A stretch of DNA of 41,540 nt from Pseudomonas viridiflava (GCF_900580675.1 NZ_UTBG01000172.1:1-41540), one strand, 5' to 3'; counted from the first letter of the stretch, positions 28,954 through 37,508 are shown. Translations and numbers: made by a program. Notes: a model not told the origin generated them from the sequence alone.

Positions 28954-28969
28954 AGCAGAAGCTGTGCCG
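28954..28969 (-). promoter_or_regulatory. Sigma-54 (-24/-12) promoter of the fap operon
   Basis: Read on the minus strand, CGGCACAGCTTCTGCT matches the sigma-54 consensus TGGCACG-N4-TTGCW: GGCAC is intact at -24, TGCT is present at -12, and the invariant GG and GC are exactly 10 nt apart. Transcription would start near 28944, about 45 nt before fapA. The 331-nt gap upstream (to 29229) leaves room for activator and IHF sites. Confidence 0.82.
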
Positions 28970-28979
28970 CTTTTTATTT

Positions 28980-28995
28980 TTTGAATGCATTCAAA
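28980..28995. promoter_or_regulatory. Perfect 16-bp palindrome next to the fap promoter
   Basis: TTTGAATGCATTCAAA is perfectly symmetric and ends 10 nt upstream of the -24 element. It has no loop, so it is more likely an operator for a dimeric regulator than a terminator. A weaker dyad, GTTGTATCAGCGATGTAAC (29101-29119, six of eight arm positions), lies at the distance usual for an enhancer site. Confidence 0.5.
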
Positions 28996-29203
28996 CGGTT
29001 GCGCTAAATGACGGGCGAAGTGATGGCAACCCTGTTTCATCCGTGAGACAGCAGCTTGCGCGACGCATCATGCCTGGACACTGCAAAAACGCTTCACCCG
29101 GTTGTATCAGCGATGTAACAGCACGCATGACAAAACGATGAATCCGCACGAGATGGGCGGTTCAGGGGAGAGGGTTGTAAAAAAAATGGACACAACACGC
29201 TAG

Positions 29204-29226
29204 AAAAAGCCCGAGCCTGCAGGGCT
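29204..29226 (-). terminator. Terminator of the fecR-like gene
   Basis: AGCCC (29208-29212) pairs with GGGCT (29222-29226). On the minus strand the hairpin starts 3 nt after the stop codon and is followed by TTTTT (29208-29204). It separates the fecR-like gene from the fap operon, which is transcribed in the same direction. Confidence 0.75.
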
Positions 29227-29229
29227 GTC

Positions 29230-30225
29230 TCAGCCTTTGGGTGTTTTACGCGGAATGGAATTGAGTACGGGGTTGCCGTCCTGGTTCTGGGTCAGGTAGA
29301 CCGGCAAAACCTTTGGCAGGGAAGGGATGAGGTTATTGACCTCATTGATGTTGTAGATGCCGCCGATGCGAATTGAACCGGTACTGGCGTCTGCCAGCAT
29401 CACCGGCTTGTTCAGGTAGCGGTTGATCAGTGGCAACGCGTCGACCAGCGCCAGGTTATCGAGCACCAGCTTGCCCTGGCGCCAGGCCAGGGCAGAGTCG
29501 TTGGGGTTGATCGCCCGCACGCGAGGTGTGGCATCGCCCTGTTGATAGCTGGCCTGCATGCCAGGCGTCAGGGGCACGCTGCCATGTACCTGGTCGCTGG
29601 CGATCTGCACCGAGCCTTCGAGCAGCGTGACTCGCACCTGGTCTTCATACTTCCATACGTTGAACTGGGTGCCCGTGACCTGCACCTGGCCATTGCCGGC
29701 GTGCACGATAAACGGGTGTGCAGCGTCGTGGCTGACTTTGAAGAACGCCTCGCCCTTTTTCAGGGTGACCCGTCGCTGGTCCTTGTAGTTGCTGTAGACC
29801 AGTTCGGTGCCCAGGTTGAGTTCCACCTGGCTACCATCCCCCAAAGTGACCTGGCGCAGACCACTGTCGGCCTCGAAGCGTTCATAGGCGCTTGGCAGCC
29901 AGCCGGCTTCCCACCCGGTAAAGGCGGCAAGCGGCAATGCGGCCAGGCAGATCGCCGCCGCCACTGCGTAGTTGCGTAAACGGCTGCGCGGCTTGAATGG
30001 CAGCGCCACTGGCGAGGTTTCGTGGCGAGGCAGGTGTTCAGAGACGTCCCAGATTTCCAGCATCGCTGCGTATTCGAAGGCGTGCAGGGGGTGGGCGTCA
30101 TGCCATTGCTCAAAAGCCTGACGTTCACCCGCGGTGCAATCGCTCGCGTGCAGGCGCATACACCAATGCGCGGCGGCGTCGGTGATGGCGTCATATTCGG
30201 CTTCTGAAACGGTTTTTTCGCTCAT
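29230..30225 (-). CDS. FecR-type transmembrane sensor / anti-sigma factor, orphan
   Basis: A 331-aa FecR-family protein. Residues 10-55 form the cytoplasmic DUF4880 domain (AFEQWHDAHPLHAFEYAAM). One membrane span lies at about 85-103. The periplasmic FecR domain follows (RQVTLGDGSQVELNLGTEL, RRVTLKKGEAFFKVSHDAAHPF, GTQFNVWK), and the last 80 residues resemble the STN/DUF4974 end. Such proteins hold an ECF sigma factor and relay a signal from a TonB-dependent transducer. Neither a sigma factor nor a receptor gene lies in the neighbouring sequence, so the partner must be elsewhere or the gene has a different role. AGGATGAG precedes ATG 30225. Confidence 0.9.
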   Translation of the reverse strand: MSEKTVSEAEYDAITDAAAHWCMRLHASDCTAGERQAFEQWHDAHPLHAFEYAAMLEIWDVSEHLPRHETSPVALPFKPRSRLRNYAVAAAICLAALPLAAFTGWEAGWLPSAYERFEADSGLRQVTLGDGSQVELNLGTELVYSNYKDQRRVTLKKGEAFFKVSHDAAHPFIVHAGNGQVQVTGTQFNVWKYEDQVRVTLLEGSVQIASDQVHGSVPLTPGMQASYQQGDATPRVRAINPNDSALAWRQGKLVLDNLALVDALPLINRYLNKPVMLADASTGSIRIGGIYNINEVNNLIPSLPKVLPVYLTQNQDGNPVLNSIPRKTPKG

Positions 30226-30366
30226 TAACTCATCCTGATTTCACGCATTCTAACCTCCCCGGGTGGACCGCGAGAACAGCCATCATGGCGATTGCACATC
30301 AATTGGAACTTATTCTTGTTTGGCAGGACCTAAAAATTCAGGACATTCCCACAATGGAGAACGAAA

Positions 30367-30636
30367 ATGCTGAAGAAAACCTTAGTCTCCCTGTGTGCAA
30401 CCTCCGCCTTGCTCAGCGCGGGTGCGGCCCTGGCCGATAAGCCGGGTGCGGGCTGGATCACCATCGAGAAGGCCATCGAGGTGGCCAAGACCAAGGCCGG
30501 GTATATCGAGGTCTACGCGGCGGAAGCTGATGACAACGGCTATTGGGAAGTCAAAGGGCGTAAATCCGACGGCACCGTTTATGAAGCGCGCATCGATGGC
30601 GCTTCGGGCAATATCCTGCGTGACCAGAAAGACTGA
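30367..30636 (+). CDS. PepSY-domain secreted protein
   Basis: An 89-aa protein with a signal peptide (1-23, GAALA/D) and one PepSY domain: WITIEKAIEVAKTKAG, then YWEVKGRKSDGTVYEARIDGASGNIL. PepSY domains in the envelope are thought to bind or inhibit proteases, but no target is known here. GGAGAACGAAA gives a good ribosome site. It diverges from the fecR-like gene across 141 nt and could share its regulation. Confidence 0.88.
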   Translation: MLKKTLVSLCATSALLSAGAALADKPGAGWITIEKAIEVAKTKAGYIEVYAAEADDNGYWEVKGRKSDGTVYEARIDGASGNILRDQKD

Positions 30637-30646
30637 CGTACCCCGC

Positions 30647-30668
30647 CGGGAGCCTGTTCAGGCTCCCG
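30647..30668. terminator. Palindromic hairpin at converging gene ends
   Basis: CGGGAGCCTG (30647-30656) and CAGGCTCCCG (30659-30668) form a 10-bp stem directly behind the PepSY gene and over the stop codon of the converging large gene. No U-run follows on either strand, so it is a weak terminator candidate or an mRNA-end structure. Confidence 0.45.
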
Positions 30669-33600
30669 CATCCAATTCCCTGCCGAGTTGACTGATCAGG
30701 TAAGTGACCGAGTCGGCGTTGGCCAGAATCGTATCGATGCGTTTGTCGGCGTCGCTCATGAAGATGCTTCGGGCAGCATCGATGGTAAGACCGCCCGTGG
30801 TCTTCAGCACTTTATCCCTGAGCGGCAACGTGGAACTGTCGCTGCCAAAATCCTCCCATTTTTGCTTGAACTCGTCCCAGGTCTTGAACAGCATCGTGGC
30901 GGGTGTCAGGGTGGACAACGCGGTCTGTCGTATGACTTCAAGGTCGGTCCGCATCACGCCTGCTCCTTGCATGCCAAGATTGATCAGGTCGTGGAACGGC
31001 CGCATGGACTCCAGATACGCCAGGTCTTCGGTCAGGGATTTGATGTGGGTTATCTCGTGAATCAACACCGTCGCCCGCGCGTGGGCCGAGATGTCGAACG
31101 GGGTTTTCAGGCGGTTTTCATACATATCCAGACAGGGGTCAAAAAAACGGTTCAACAAGTAGATCTTGTGGTCCGGATCCCCGGGTATCACGAAAGCAAA
31201 CGTATCGCGCGGGCCGGCAGTCTGCGTGCCGCTGACAAAACGCTGTGACTCGGGACCGACCAGTGTGTGATTCGTCAACTCATCAAGTACCTCGTCGATG
31301 CGTGGCTCGATTCTTTTCACCTGATCCGCGGTGAGCGTGACGACGCCGAAAAACTCACTGAAAAACCGTCCGAGCCGGCTGTCGGGGTCTCGTGCGGCCG
31401 CAAAGTACGTCAGGTTTTTTTTGCACGTGGCCGCATAGTAGGTCGCGACATTCAGCCCCTCATTAATGCATTGGGCCCTCCAGCTCGATAAGGCAGCGAT
31501 TTGCCGGATGCCTCGCGCTTCGACATTGATGACCTCTCGCTCACGCCCTCGCGTTTTATACCGGCCTGCCATTCCCTGCAGGGATTGGCCATAGCGCGGG
31601 TGATGCACACCCACATCCAGCGCCCAGGCGTCCTGGGCATCGCGTTGTACATAGGGGCCGTGCAGCTCGCCAGTGCTCAGGCGCCAGTGTTCACCGGCCT
31701 TCCTGACCGGGTAGACCTTACCGGCCAACGGCACAAAATGTCGGGTGCCGGCGCCGTCTACATATACGCCGGTCTGCGCGATCTGTGCCAGGTCCACCAT
31801 CCCGATATCGTGACGTTCAAACGCCTGCAGCTGTGTGCGTTCAGGCGCCGTCAGATCGAGGTCAGCCAATGCCTGGGCGGTAGGCGTTGGTGCTTGCAGC
31901 TGGTGTTCCAGCACGCTGTCTTGCTGTGGCGCAGGGTTGGAGGGCAGTACCCTGTCCAGCTCGTTGCGCAAGGAGGCCAGCTCGGCCACGCCACAGGCAA
32001 ATGTCCTGAGCGCGTGCTGCCAGCGGTGTTGCTGCAAATCTTCGGCTGAGGTTTTGAAGAGTTTATAGCTGCGCCACACAACGAGCGGGTAAGCCAGTTT
32101 GCCGGCGAGGAACTGCACGCTTTTGGGGATCCCCTCGCTGAGCAGGCGGGTGACAGCGTCCCATTGTGCCTGGCCCGATGTGGAGAACTGGCAGGCCAGC
32201 ATCTGCAGCAGCATCTCGCCGTTGTCCTGAAACAGCTGCTTCAGCAGATTGCCGGCAATTGGGGTGGAGCCGAGACTGAATTCCGAGCCACCTCGGTCGC
32301 CGCTCTGGCCGAGCAGATTGCGGTAGGTGGCTTGATGCGTTGCTTGCATCTGGCCGGTTACCCAATCCTGCAGTGCACCGGGAGTGGTGAACTCGCTGAG
32401 TAAAGCCGCTTCAGTCGCGTATTCCTTCAAGAGATGGCCGGGGCTGTAGGGCGCATAGAGAATGAGTGGGCCGGTTCCAGAACCAATCAGGTAGCAGCCC
32501 AGGGCTTTGACCAGTGCCGCGCCTGGGGTGGCGATCAGTTCAAGCGGGCGAATGATCGCGGTTGCGCCGCTGACGGCCGCACGCGCGAAGGCGTCCGGCA
32601 TATCGAAAGCTTGCTGGACCAGGCTCCAGCCTGCAGCAGACAGCCGATTATCGAGCATTTGTTCATGGGCGTACCGCAGCAATTGCCAGGGCAGTTGTCG
32701 GCAGAATAACTGGCGACGTTCGCGTACCGTCTCGGCCGTGCCTTTGAGGAGAGGCGTCAGCTGTTTCCGGTAGAGGCTTTTCAAGTCCAGTTGCCGCACC
32801 AATTGCACCACGGCGTTGCCGTCCAGCGCCTCCGGCAATGGGGTGGCAGTGCGCGATTGTGGGCGGATGTCCTCGGCGCGCAGCTCGGGTAAATGGCGCA
32901 GGGCAAAGTCGGTCAGGCTTTGAGTGTTGCCCGGCAAGTTGATGCGGGCGGGGATCATCACGTTGTCCGGGTTGACCACTTGCCCCGGAAAACGCGCATT
33001 GAGCAGGGTTGAAAGGCTGCTCACGACCTGAGCGCGCATAGGTGTGATGCTGTGCAGGTAATCGCGCTCATCCGTGGCGCTGATACGGCACTGTTCAAGC
33101 AGTTCAGCGTGCAGGATCTGCTGCCGGGGCTTTGCCATGCCCAGCCAGACCGGGAGTGCCTGCTGGTGGACAAGGGCGCGCGCAATGGCGATGGCTCTGG
33201 GCAGGTTGGTCGGCGGTGCTCGCTGAATCAAACTGAGCATGCACTGTTCAAAGCGTTTGGCGCGCAAGCGCATCGACAGCAAATAGCCAATTTCATCGCG
33301 CAGGACGTCGCCGTAGCTCTGCTGGCGGTTCTCCAACAGGTGCCCGTCGATGCGTTGCAGTGGGCCAAGCCGATAGGGTTGATGGGGCACGCGCTGGGTA
33401 ACTGGCAGGTTTTCGAGCAGGGCCAGGCGCGCCAATGGGTCCTTCAAGCGTTGCGCCAATGTTTCACCCAGCACCTTGACCGAGGCAAACGCCTCATAGC
33501 CGTAACGGGGCGTCCACAGCACTGCGGCGCCTGAGTGAACGGGGTCGGTGCCGCCACGCTCGGTCAATACGAAGCAATTGGCCACGGTCTGGAGCGCGCT

Positions 33601-35508
33601 ATCCACGCCGACTTTCAGGGCCAGGCTATAGGCATCCGGTATAAACCCGTTGAGGCCATGGCGGGTCAGGCGGCTCATGCCGTCTGAATGCAGCGCACTG
33701 CCTAGCAGCGCGAAGGCATTGGCGGGCAGATTCTTTTGCAGTTGCCTCAGTTGTACCTCACCGGTCAAGCCCTGCAGCATTCCCCAGCCGAGATGGGCCC
33801 GGTTAGCGTCCAGGAGCAGATTGGGCAGTGCGGGCAGGCTTTTCTGGGCGTAGACAGGGTACTTGCTACGATCCTGCGCCATGGCCGTCTCAACCGTTTG
33901 CAGTCGTTGCAGGTGCAGCCTGGCCTTTTCCGCCAAGACCGTGGCGGGCCGGCCATTGTCGTGGGTAATCGGGTGAATGCTCCAGCGCCCGTCGGTTTCG
34001 CGCTCCAGCAGGCGGCTGTCGAGCAGGTTGCGCACATCCAGGGCACTGTCGAGCAAGGCGCCGAGGTCGACGCCGCCCGCGCTGCGTCGATACTGCCCGA
34101 GCACATATTCCAGGTTGTCGAGTTGCTTGGCGAGAATGTCTTCGAGCATTTCCTGGAACACATCGCCCACGACTGGCTTGCCGGCTATCTGTATTTGATC
34201 CATGCCGACAAACACATTGCGTTCATCCAACGACAGGAAGTTGAGCAACTCGTCTTCGTAAGCCGCCGTCTTGAGCATAGTCAGCAGGGTTGCGTTGAGG
34301 TCATTCAGGTTCGCGAGCACCTGCAACCCGCGCGATTGGGTGTAGAGGTACGCCTGGGTGTGGCTGATCATCAGCGTGCCGGCCAGGTCAACGTAGTGTT
34401 GAAAGGGGGCGTGGATGCGGGCTTTTTCTACGTTCAAATGCTTGTCTGCGACCGAGCGCGCGGTCTGGTCCGGAAGGAATAGGCTGCGCAGTGCCTGACT
34501 TTCGTCGCTCGACACGATCGTTTGCTGGTGTTTGAACAGCAGGTCAGCGCGGCATTTGTCGCGCATGGCCTGGGCGAAAAACTGCCGGCGTGACTGGCCA
34601 ACCGTGACGTCTGCATTCCAGTAGGACCGCAGCAGGCTTTTCAATAGGCTGGAGAGGCTCGCGCTGGTGTTTTCGACCACGCTGTTCCAGCGCTGCTGGT
34701 CCTGGGCCAGTTGGTCCCGGTTAAATGTGCGGGTGTCATGGGCAGGGTTGAAAAAACTGTGCGTTTGATCCACGGGCCAGCTTTGCTGAACATAGAAACG
34801 CAGCAGTACCTCGCGCAGCGGCTCTGAAGCGACCCACTGGCGCTCTCCGCCAGCCGGGCCACGACGGAAGGTATTGACGCGCGTGTCGGCCTGGTTCAGT
34901 CCAGGGAAGTCGGCGCGAGCCATGGTGCCGAGCAAGGTGTCGAGCATTTCGCGCAGGCTGGGGAGTGCGCGCAGCTCGTTGAGCATCGCCGCCAGGTTGC
35001 TCTGCTGGCCAGCCAGGATGGATTGCTCCTGGTCTTCCATCACCGCGCCCAGGATGACGGCGGTACTCAGCGTCAATGGCGCAGTGGACGGCAGCGCGCC
35101 ACGCTCGGCAATCGATACAAACTGCAACAGTTCGGCGCGCTGGACGGGCCGCGCCAGGCGCTTTTTCACGTCCTTGAGCAGCGTGGCATGGCTGTCGAAC
35201 AGCTCCAGGCCGCCATACGGGGTATAGAGCACGGCTTTTGCGTCATCGGGCGTGGCGCTGATCATAAAGGCGCCGGCCAATGGGATTGCGGGTTGGTCGG
35301 GGAGGTTGACCAGCAACCTTTCCACGCGCATCGGATGCCCTTGCACGGTCGAGTTGGCGCGTGCCGCGTCGGTGGCGTAGTACAGCGTAGGCAGCCAGTC
35401 CAGGTCCTTCAGCGTCAACCCCAGCTTGCGCTCGCGCGGGGTAGGTTCCCTGCGCCTGGCCGGTCGCAGGAATTCATCGAAATAGTAAGGTGGGGTAACG
35501 GTCGCCAT
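30658..35508 (-). CDS. Giant dermonecrotic-toxin-like (DUF6543-type) protein with aspzincin-like C-terminus
   Basis: A 1616-aa protein without signal peptide, similar to the large DUF6543/dermonecrotic-toxin-like proteins of Pseudomonas. Four related segments of the form VLYTPYGGLELF...LL recur at about 81-115, 376-410, 639-683 and 998-1040. A beta-rich stretch at about 1246-1300 (GVYVDGAGTRHFVPLAGKVY) precedes the last domain. There HEITH (1484-1488), TEDLAY (1493-1498, Asp1495 as likely third zinc ligand) and NADSVTY (1597-1603) match the aspzincin (M35, Lys-specific metalloendopeptidase) pattern HExxH / DxxYG / NADSYxY. FVIPGDPDHKIYLLNRFF before it also fits. ATG 35508 with GGAGAG upstream is the start; the extra 97 codons upstream are not protein-like. 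No secretion partner or immunity gene is adjacent. Function as a toxin is inferred. Confidence 0.78.
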   Translation of the reverse strand: MATVTPPYYFDEFLRPARRREPTPRERKLGLTLKDLDWLPTLYYATDAARANSTVQGHPMRVERLLVNLPDQPAIPLAGAFMISATPDDAKAVLYTPYGGLELFDSHATLLKDVKKRLARPVQRAELLQFVSIAERGALPSTAPLTLSTAVILGAVMEDQEQSILAGQQSNLAAMLNELRALPSLREMLDTLLGTMARADFPGLNQADTRVNTFRRGPAGGERQWVASEPLREVLLRFYVQQSWPVDQTHSFFNPAHDTRTFNRDQLAQDQQRWNSVVENTSASLSSLLKSLLRSYWNADVTVGQSRRQFFAQAMRDKCRADLLFKHQQTIVSSDESQALRSLFLPDQTARSVADKHLNVEKARIHAPFQHYVDLAGTLMISHTQAYLYTQSRGLQVLANLNDLNATLLTMLKTAAYEDELLNFLSLDERNVFVGMDQIQIAGKPVVGDVFQEMLEDILAKQLDNLEYVLGQYRRSAGGVDLGALLDSALDVRNLLDSRLLERETDGRWSIHPITHDNGRPATVLAEKARLHLQRLQTVETAMAQDRSKYPVYAQKSLPALPNLLLDANRAHLGWGMLQGLTGEVQLRQLQKNLPANAFALLGSALHSDGMSRLTRHGLNGFIPDAYSLALKVGVDSALQTVANCFVLTERGGTDPVHSGAAVLWTPRYGYEAFASVKVLGETLAQRLKDPLARLALLENLPVTQRVPHQPYRLGPLQRIDGHLLENRQQSYGDVLRDEIGYLLSMRLRAKRFEQCMLSLIQRAPPTNLPRAIAIARALVHQQALPVWLGMAKPRQQILHAELLEQCRISATDERDYLHSITPMRAQVVSSLSTLLNARFPGQVVNPDNVMIPARINLPGNTQSLTDFALRHLPELRAEDIRPQSRTATPLPEALDGNAVVQLVRQLDLKSLYRKQLTPLLKGTAETVRERRQLFCRQLPWQLLRYAHEQMLDNRLSAAGWSLVQQAFDMPDAFARAAVSGATAIIRPLELIATPGAALVKALGCYLIGSGTGPLILYAPYSPGHLLKEYATEAALLSEFTTPGALQDWVTGQMQATHQATYRNLLGQSGDRGGSEFSLGSTPIAGNLLKQLFQDNGEMLLQMLACQFSTSGQAQWDAVTRLLSEGIPKSVQFLAGKLAYPLVVWRSYKLFKTSAEDLQQHRWQHALRTFACGVAELASLRNELDRVLPSNPAPQQDSVLEHQLQAPTPTAQALADLDLTAPERTQLQAFERHDIGMVDLAQIAQTGVYVDGAGTRHFVPLAGKVYPVRKAGEHWRLSTGELHGPYVQRDAQDAWALDVGVHHPRYGQSLQGMAGRYKTRGREREVINVEARGIRQIAALSSWRAQCINEGLNVATYYAATCKKNLTYFAAARDPDSRLGRFFSEFFGVVTLTADQVKRIEPRIDEVLDELTNHTLVGPESQRFVSGTQTAGPRDTFAFVIPGDPDHKIYLLNRFFDPCLDMYENRLKTPFDISAHARATVLIHEITHIKSLTEDLAYLESMRPFHDLINLGMQGAGVMRTDLEVIRQTALSTLTPATMLFKTWDEFKQKWEDFGSDSSTLPLRDKVLKTTGGLTIDAARSIFMSDADKRIDTILANADSVTYLISQLGRELDAGA

Positions 35509-35668
35509 ACTGCGCTCTCCGGTATTGGGATGGTAGGGAGGCCCAAGGTAGGGGCTGGCGAAGGAGCGATGGCGGTAGATAACTGGGTTGACAGCAAGCC
35601 CGCGAGGCGTTGTTAATCGACGGTCTGGATTCTTGTTGTCTCTCCCAATTATAAAATCGGAGCTACAG

Positions 35669-36703
35669 ATGTCTGCCCAGTCCCCGGTAGTTGAAAGTGC
35701 TACAGCGCTCATCGGTTTCAGCGACCTGGTGGCGTTGCTGCAAGCGGTGTTTGTACAACACGGCACGGCACCTGAAGTGGCCGCGATCCTGGCGCACAAT
35801 TGCGCCAGTGCCGAGCGCGACGGCGCGCACAGTCACGGGATTTTCCGCCTCCCCGGGTACCTCAGTACCCTGGCCAGCGGGTGGGTCAACGGCAAGGCCG
35901 TGCCGGTGGTCACCGACGTGGCGTCCGGGTTTGTGCGGGTGGACGCTGGCAACGGGTTCGCCCAGCCGGCCCTGGAAGCCGCCCGCGCGCTGCTGGTGGA
36001 CAAGGCTCGCAGCGCCGGCATTGCGCTGCTGGCGATTCACAACTCGCATCACTTTGCCGCCCTGTGGCCGGATGTCGAACCGTTCGCCGAAGAAGGGCTG
36101 GTGGCGCTGAGCGTGGTCAACAGCATGACCTGCGTGGTACCGCATGGCGCCGACCGGCCGTTGTTCGGCACCAACCCGATCGCCTTCGCCGCGCCGCGCG
36201 CCGACGGCTTGCCCATCGTTTTCGACCTGGCCACCAGCGCCATCGCCCACGGCGATGTGCAGATTGCCGCGCGCAAGGGCGAGCGCCTGCCGCCGGGCAT
36301 GGGCGTGGACAGCCTCGGCCAACCGACCCAGGACCCCAAAGCCGTATTGGAAGGCGGTGCGCTGCTGCCGTTTGGCGGGCACAAGGGCTCGGCGCTGTCG
36401 ATGATGGTCGAACTGCTGGCGGCGGCCTTGACTGGCGGTAACTTTTCCTTCGAGTTCAACTGGGCTGACCATCCCGGTGCCCGTACACCCTGGACCGGGC
36501 AGTTGCTGATCGTCATCGACCCGAGCAAAACCACCGGCCAAAGCTTCGCCGAGCGCAGCCAGGAACTGGTGCGGCAGATGCATGCGGCGGGGTTGCGGCG
36601 GTTACCGGGGGATCGGCGGCATCGCACGCGGGCGAGATCGCTGGAGGAGGGGATAACCGTGGATCTGGAGGCATTGAATCAATTGCGCGACTGGGCTGAC
36701 TGA
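35669..36703 (+). CDS. dpkA: Delta1-piperideine-2-carboxylate / pyrroline-2-carboxylate reductase
   Basis: A 344-aa member of the malate/L-sulfolactate dehydrogenase family that closely resembles P. putida DpkA as I remember it (DGAHSHGIFRLPGYLSTLAS, VNSMTCVVPHGA, ATSAIAHGDVQIAA, LPFGGHKGSALSMMVELLA). The enzyme reduces piperideine-2-carboxylate to L-pipecolate with NADPH in D-lysine catabolism, and also pyrroline-2-carboxylate to L-proline. The catalytic His is likely in RDGAHSHG. ATG 35669 has GGAG upstream; the earlier in-frame ATG 35588 adds 27 residues without family similarity. It diverges from the giant gene across 160 nt. Confidence 0.9.
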   Translation: MSAQSPVVESATALIGFSDLVALLQAVFVQHGTAPEVAAILAHNCASAERDGAHSHGIFRLPGYLSTLASGWVNGKAVPVVTDVASGFVRVDAGNGFAQPALEAARALLVDKARSAGIALLAIHNSHHFAALWPDVEPFAEEGLVALSVVNSMTCVVPHGADRPLFGTNPIAFAAPRADGLPIVFDLATSAIAHGDVQIAARKGERLPPGMGVDSLGQPTQDPKAVLEGGALLPFGGHKGSALSMMVELLAAALTGGNFSFEFNWADHPGARTPWTGQLLIVIDPSKTTGQSFAERSQELVRQMHAAGLRRLPGDRRHRTRARSLEEGITVDLEALNQLRDWAD

Positions 36704-36730
36704 AGCTTCCCTGTTTGGTCGTAACGGCGA

Positions 36731-36751
36731 TCGAGCCCCGGTGGGGCTCGA
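36731..36751. terminator. Hairpin between dpkA and the DUF883 gene
   Basis: TCGAGCCCC (36731-36739) and GGGGCTCGA (36743-36751) form a 9-bp GC-rich stem with a 3-nt loop between two converging genes. It probably serves both, although no clear U-run follows on either side. Confidence 0.6.
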
Positions 36752-36768
36752 CAGCTACAACGTCTGGT

Positions 36769-37089
36769 TCAGTGACGGCGACCGAGCAGCAGGCCCACTA
36801 CAAGGCCAAAGCCTGCAGAGATAGCCACGGTCTGCCATGGGTGGCCACCGATGTAGGTTTCGGTGGCATCCACCACGGGTTTGCTGCGCTCGCGTACGTT
36901 GGACACCGAATCCAGCGCTTGCTTGAGTTTGATGGCAACCTGCTCGCGCAAGGTTTCGCCTTCTTCGCCCACCAGCGAAGCGCTGCTTTTGAGCAGTTTG
37001 TCCGACTCTTCGATCAGTGCCGTCAGCTCACTGAAAGCTTGATCCTTGATTTGATCTTCAACGGCTTGGGCGGCAGTTTTGCGGGCCAT
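36769..37089 (-). CDS. DUF883 / ElaB-YqjD-family membrane-anchored protein
   Basis: A 106-aa protein with the DUF883 layout: a long amphipathic helix (about 5-80) followed by a C-terminal membrane anchor GGHPWQTVAISAGFGLVVGLLLGRRH-type segment (about 81-106) with the conserved HPW and terminal Arg-Arg. E. coli ElaB, YqjD and YgaM bind ribosomes at the inner membrane in stationary phase and are sigma-S dependent; the same role here is inferred. A GGAGTCACACTC-type ribosome site precedes the ATG. Confidence 0.92.
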   Translation of the reverse strand: MARKTAAQAVEDQIKDQAFSELTALIEESDKLLKSSASLVGEEGETLREQVAIKLKQALDSVSNVRERSKPVVDATETYIGGHPWQTVAISAGFGLVVGLLLGRRH

Positions 37090-37253
37090 GAGTGTGACTC
37101 CTTGCAGGTGAATGTGACAGTGAACAATGGAGTGCCGGGCGGTGGCAAAAGTTGCAGTTTTTTTGCCTGGACGCGCTCGCGCGCAAAATCCGAATCAGGA
37201 AATTTCGACCTACAGTGTAAGATGTCGCCTATTTGTGCAGCAGGTAATTCAAC

Positions 37254-37508
37254 ATGAGCTTCAATCTCGCCAACAAGACCCTCGCCGAACGCGCCGAGCT
37301 GGAAGATGAAAAGTCACGCCTCTATGACCTGTGGCAAACCAACCTGGGCAAGGCCAAAGGCGAAGCCGCGCGGTTGTTCGGCGAGCGCGCCAAACGCAAG
37401 GGCAAGTGGGCCGAATGGGTCCGCGCCGAACTCGACGGCATGTCGCCCCCTGAGTTCTCCAACATGGTGCGCAGTGAAGTCAACAAATTGATGGCGGCCG
37501 CAAAGTAA
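37254..37508 (+). CDS. 84-aa basic helical protein, unknown function
   Basis: An 84-aa soluble protein rich in Lys, Arg, Glu and Ala with no Cys. Sequence such as RAELEDEKSRLYDLWQTNLG and GERAKRKGKWAEWVRAELDG predicts mostly helix. It looks like a conserved pseudomonad protein but I cannot assign a family. It diverges from the DUF883 gene. Its last 29 nt overlap the end of the LysR gene on the other strand. Confidence 0.75.
   Translation: MSFNLANKTLAERAELEDEKSRLYDLWQTNLGKAKGEAARLFGERAKRKGKWAEWVRAELDGMSPPEFSNMVRSEVNKLMAAAK

Noticed and set aside
30226..30366. A hidden ECF sigma factor gene next to the fecR-like gene
   Set aside because: The 141-nt divergent gap is too short and holds no sigma-like frame.
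35509..35799. 97-codon N-terminal extension of the giant protein
   Set aside because: It lies in the divergent dpkA promoter and coding region and has Ser/Thr/Cys-rich non-family sequence; ATG 35508 has a ribosome site.
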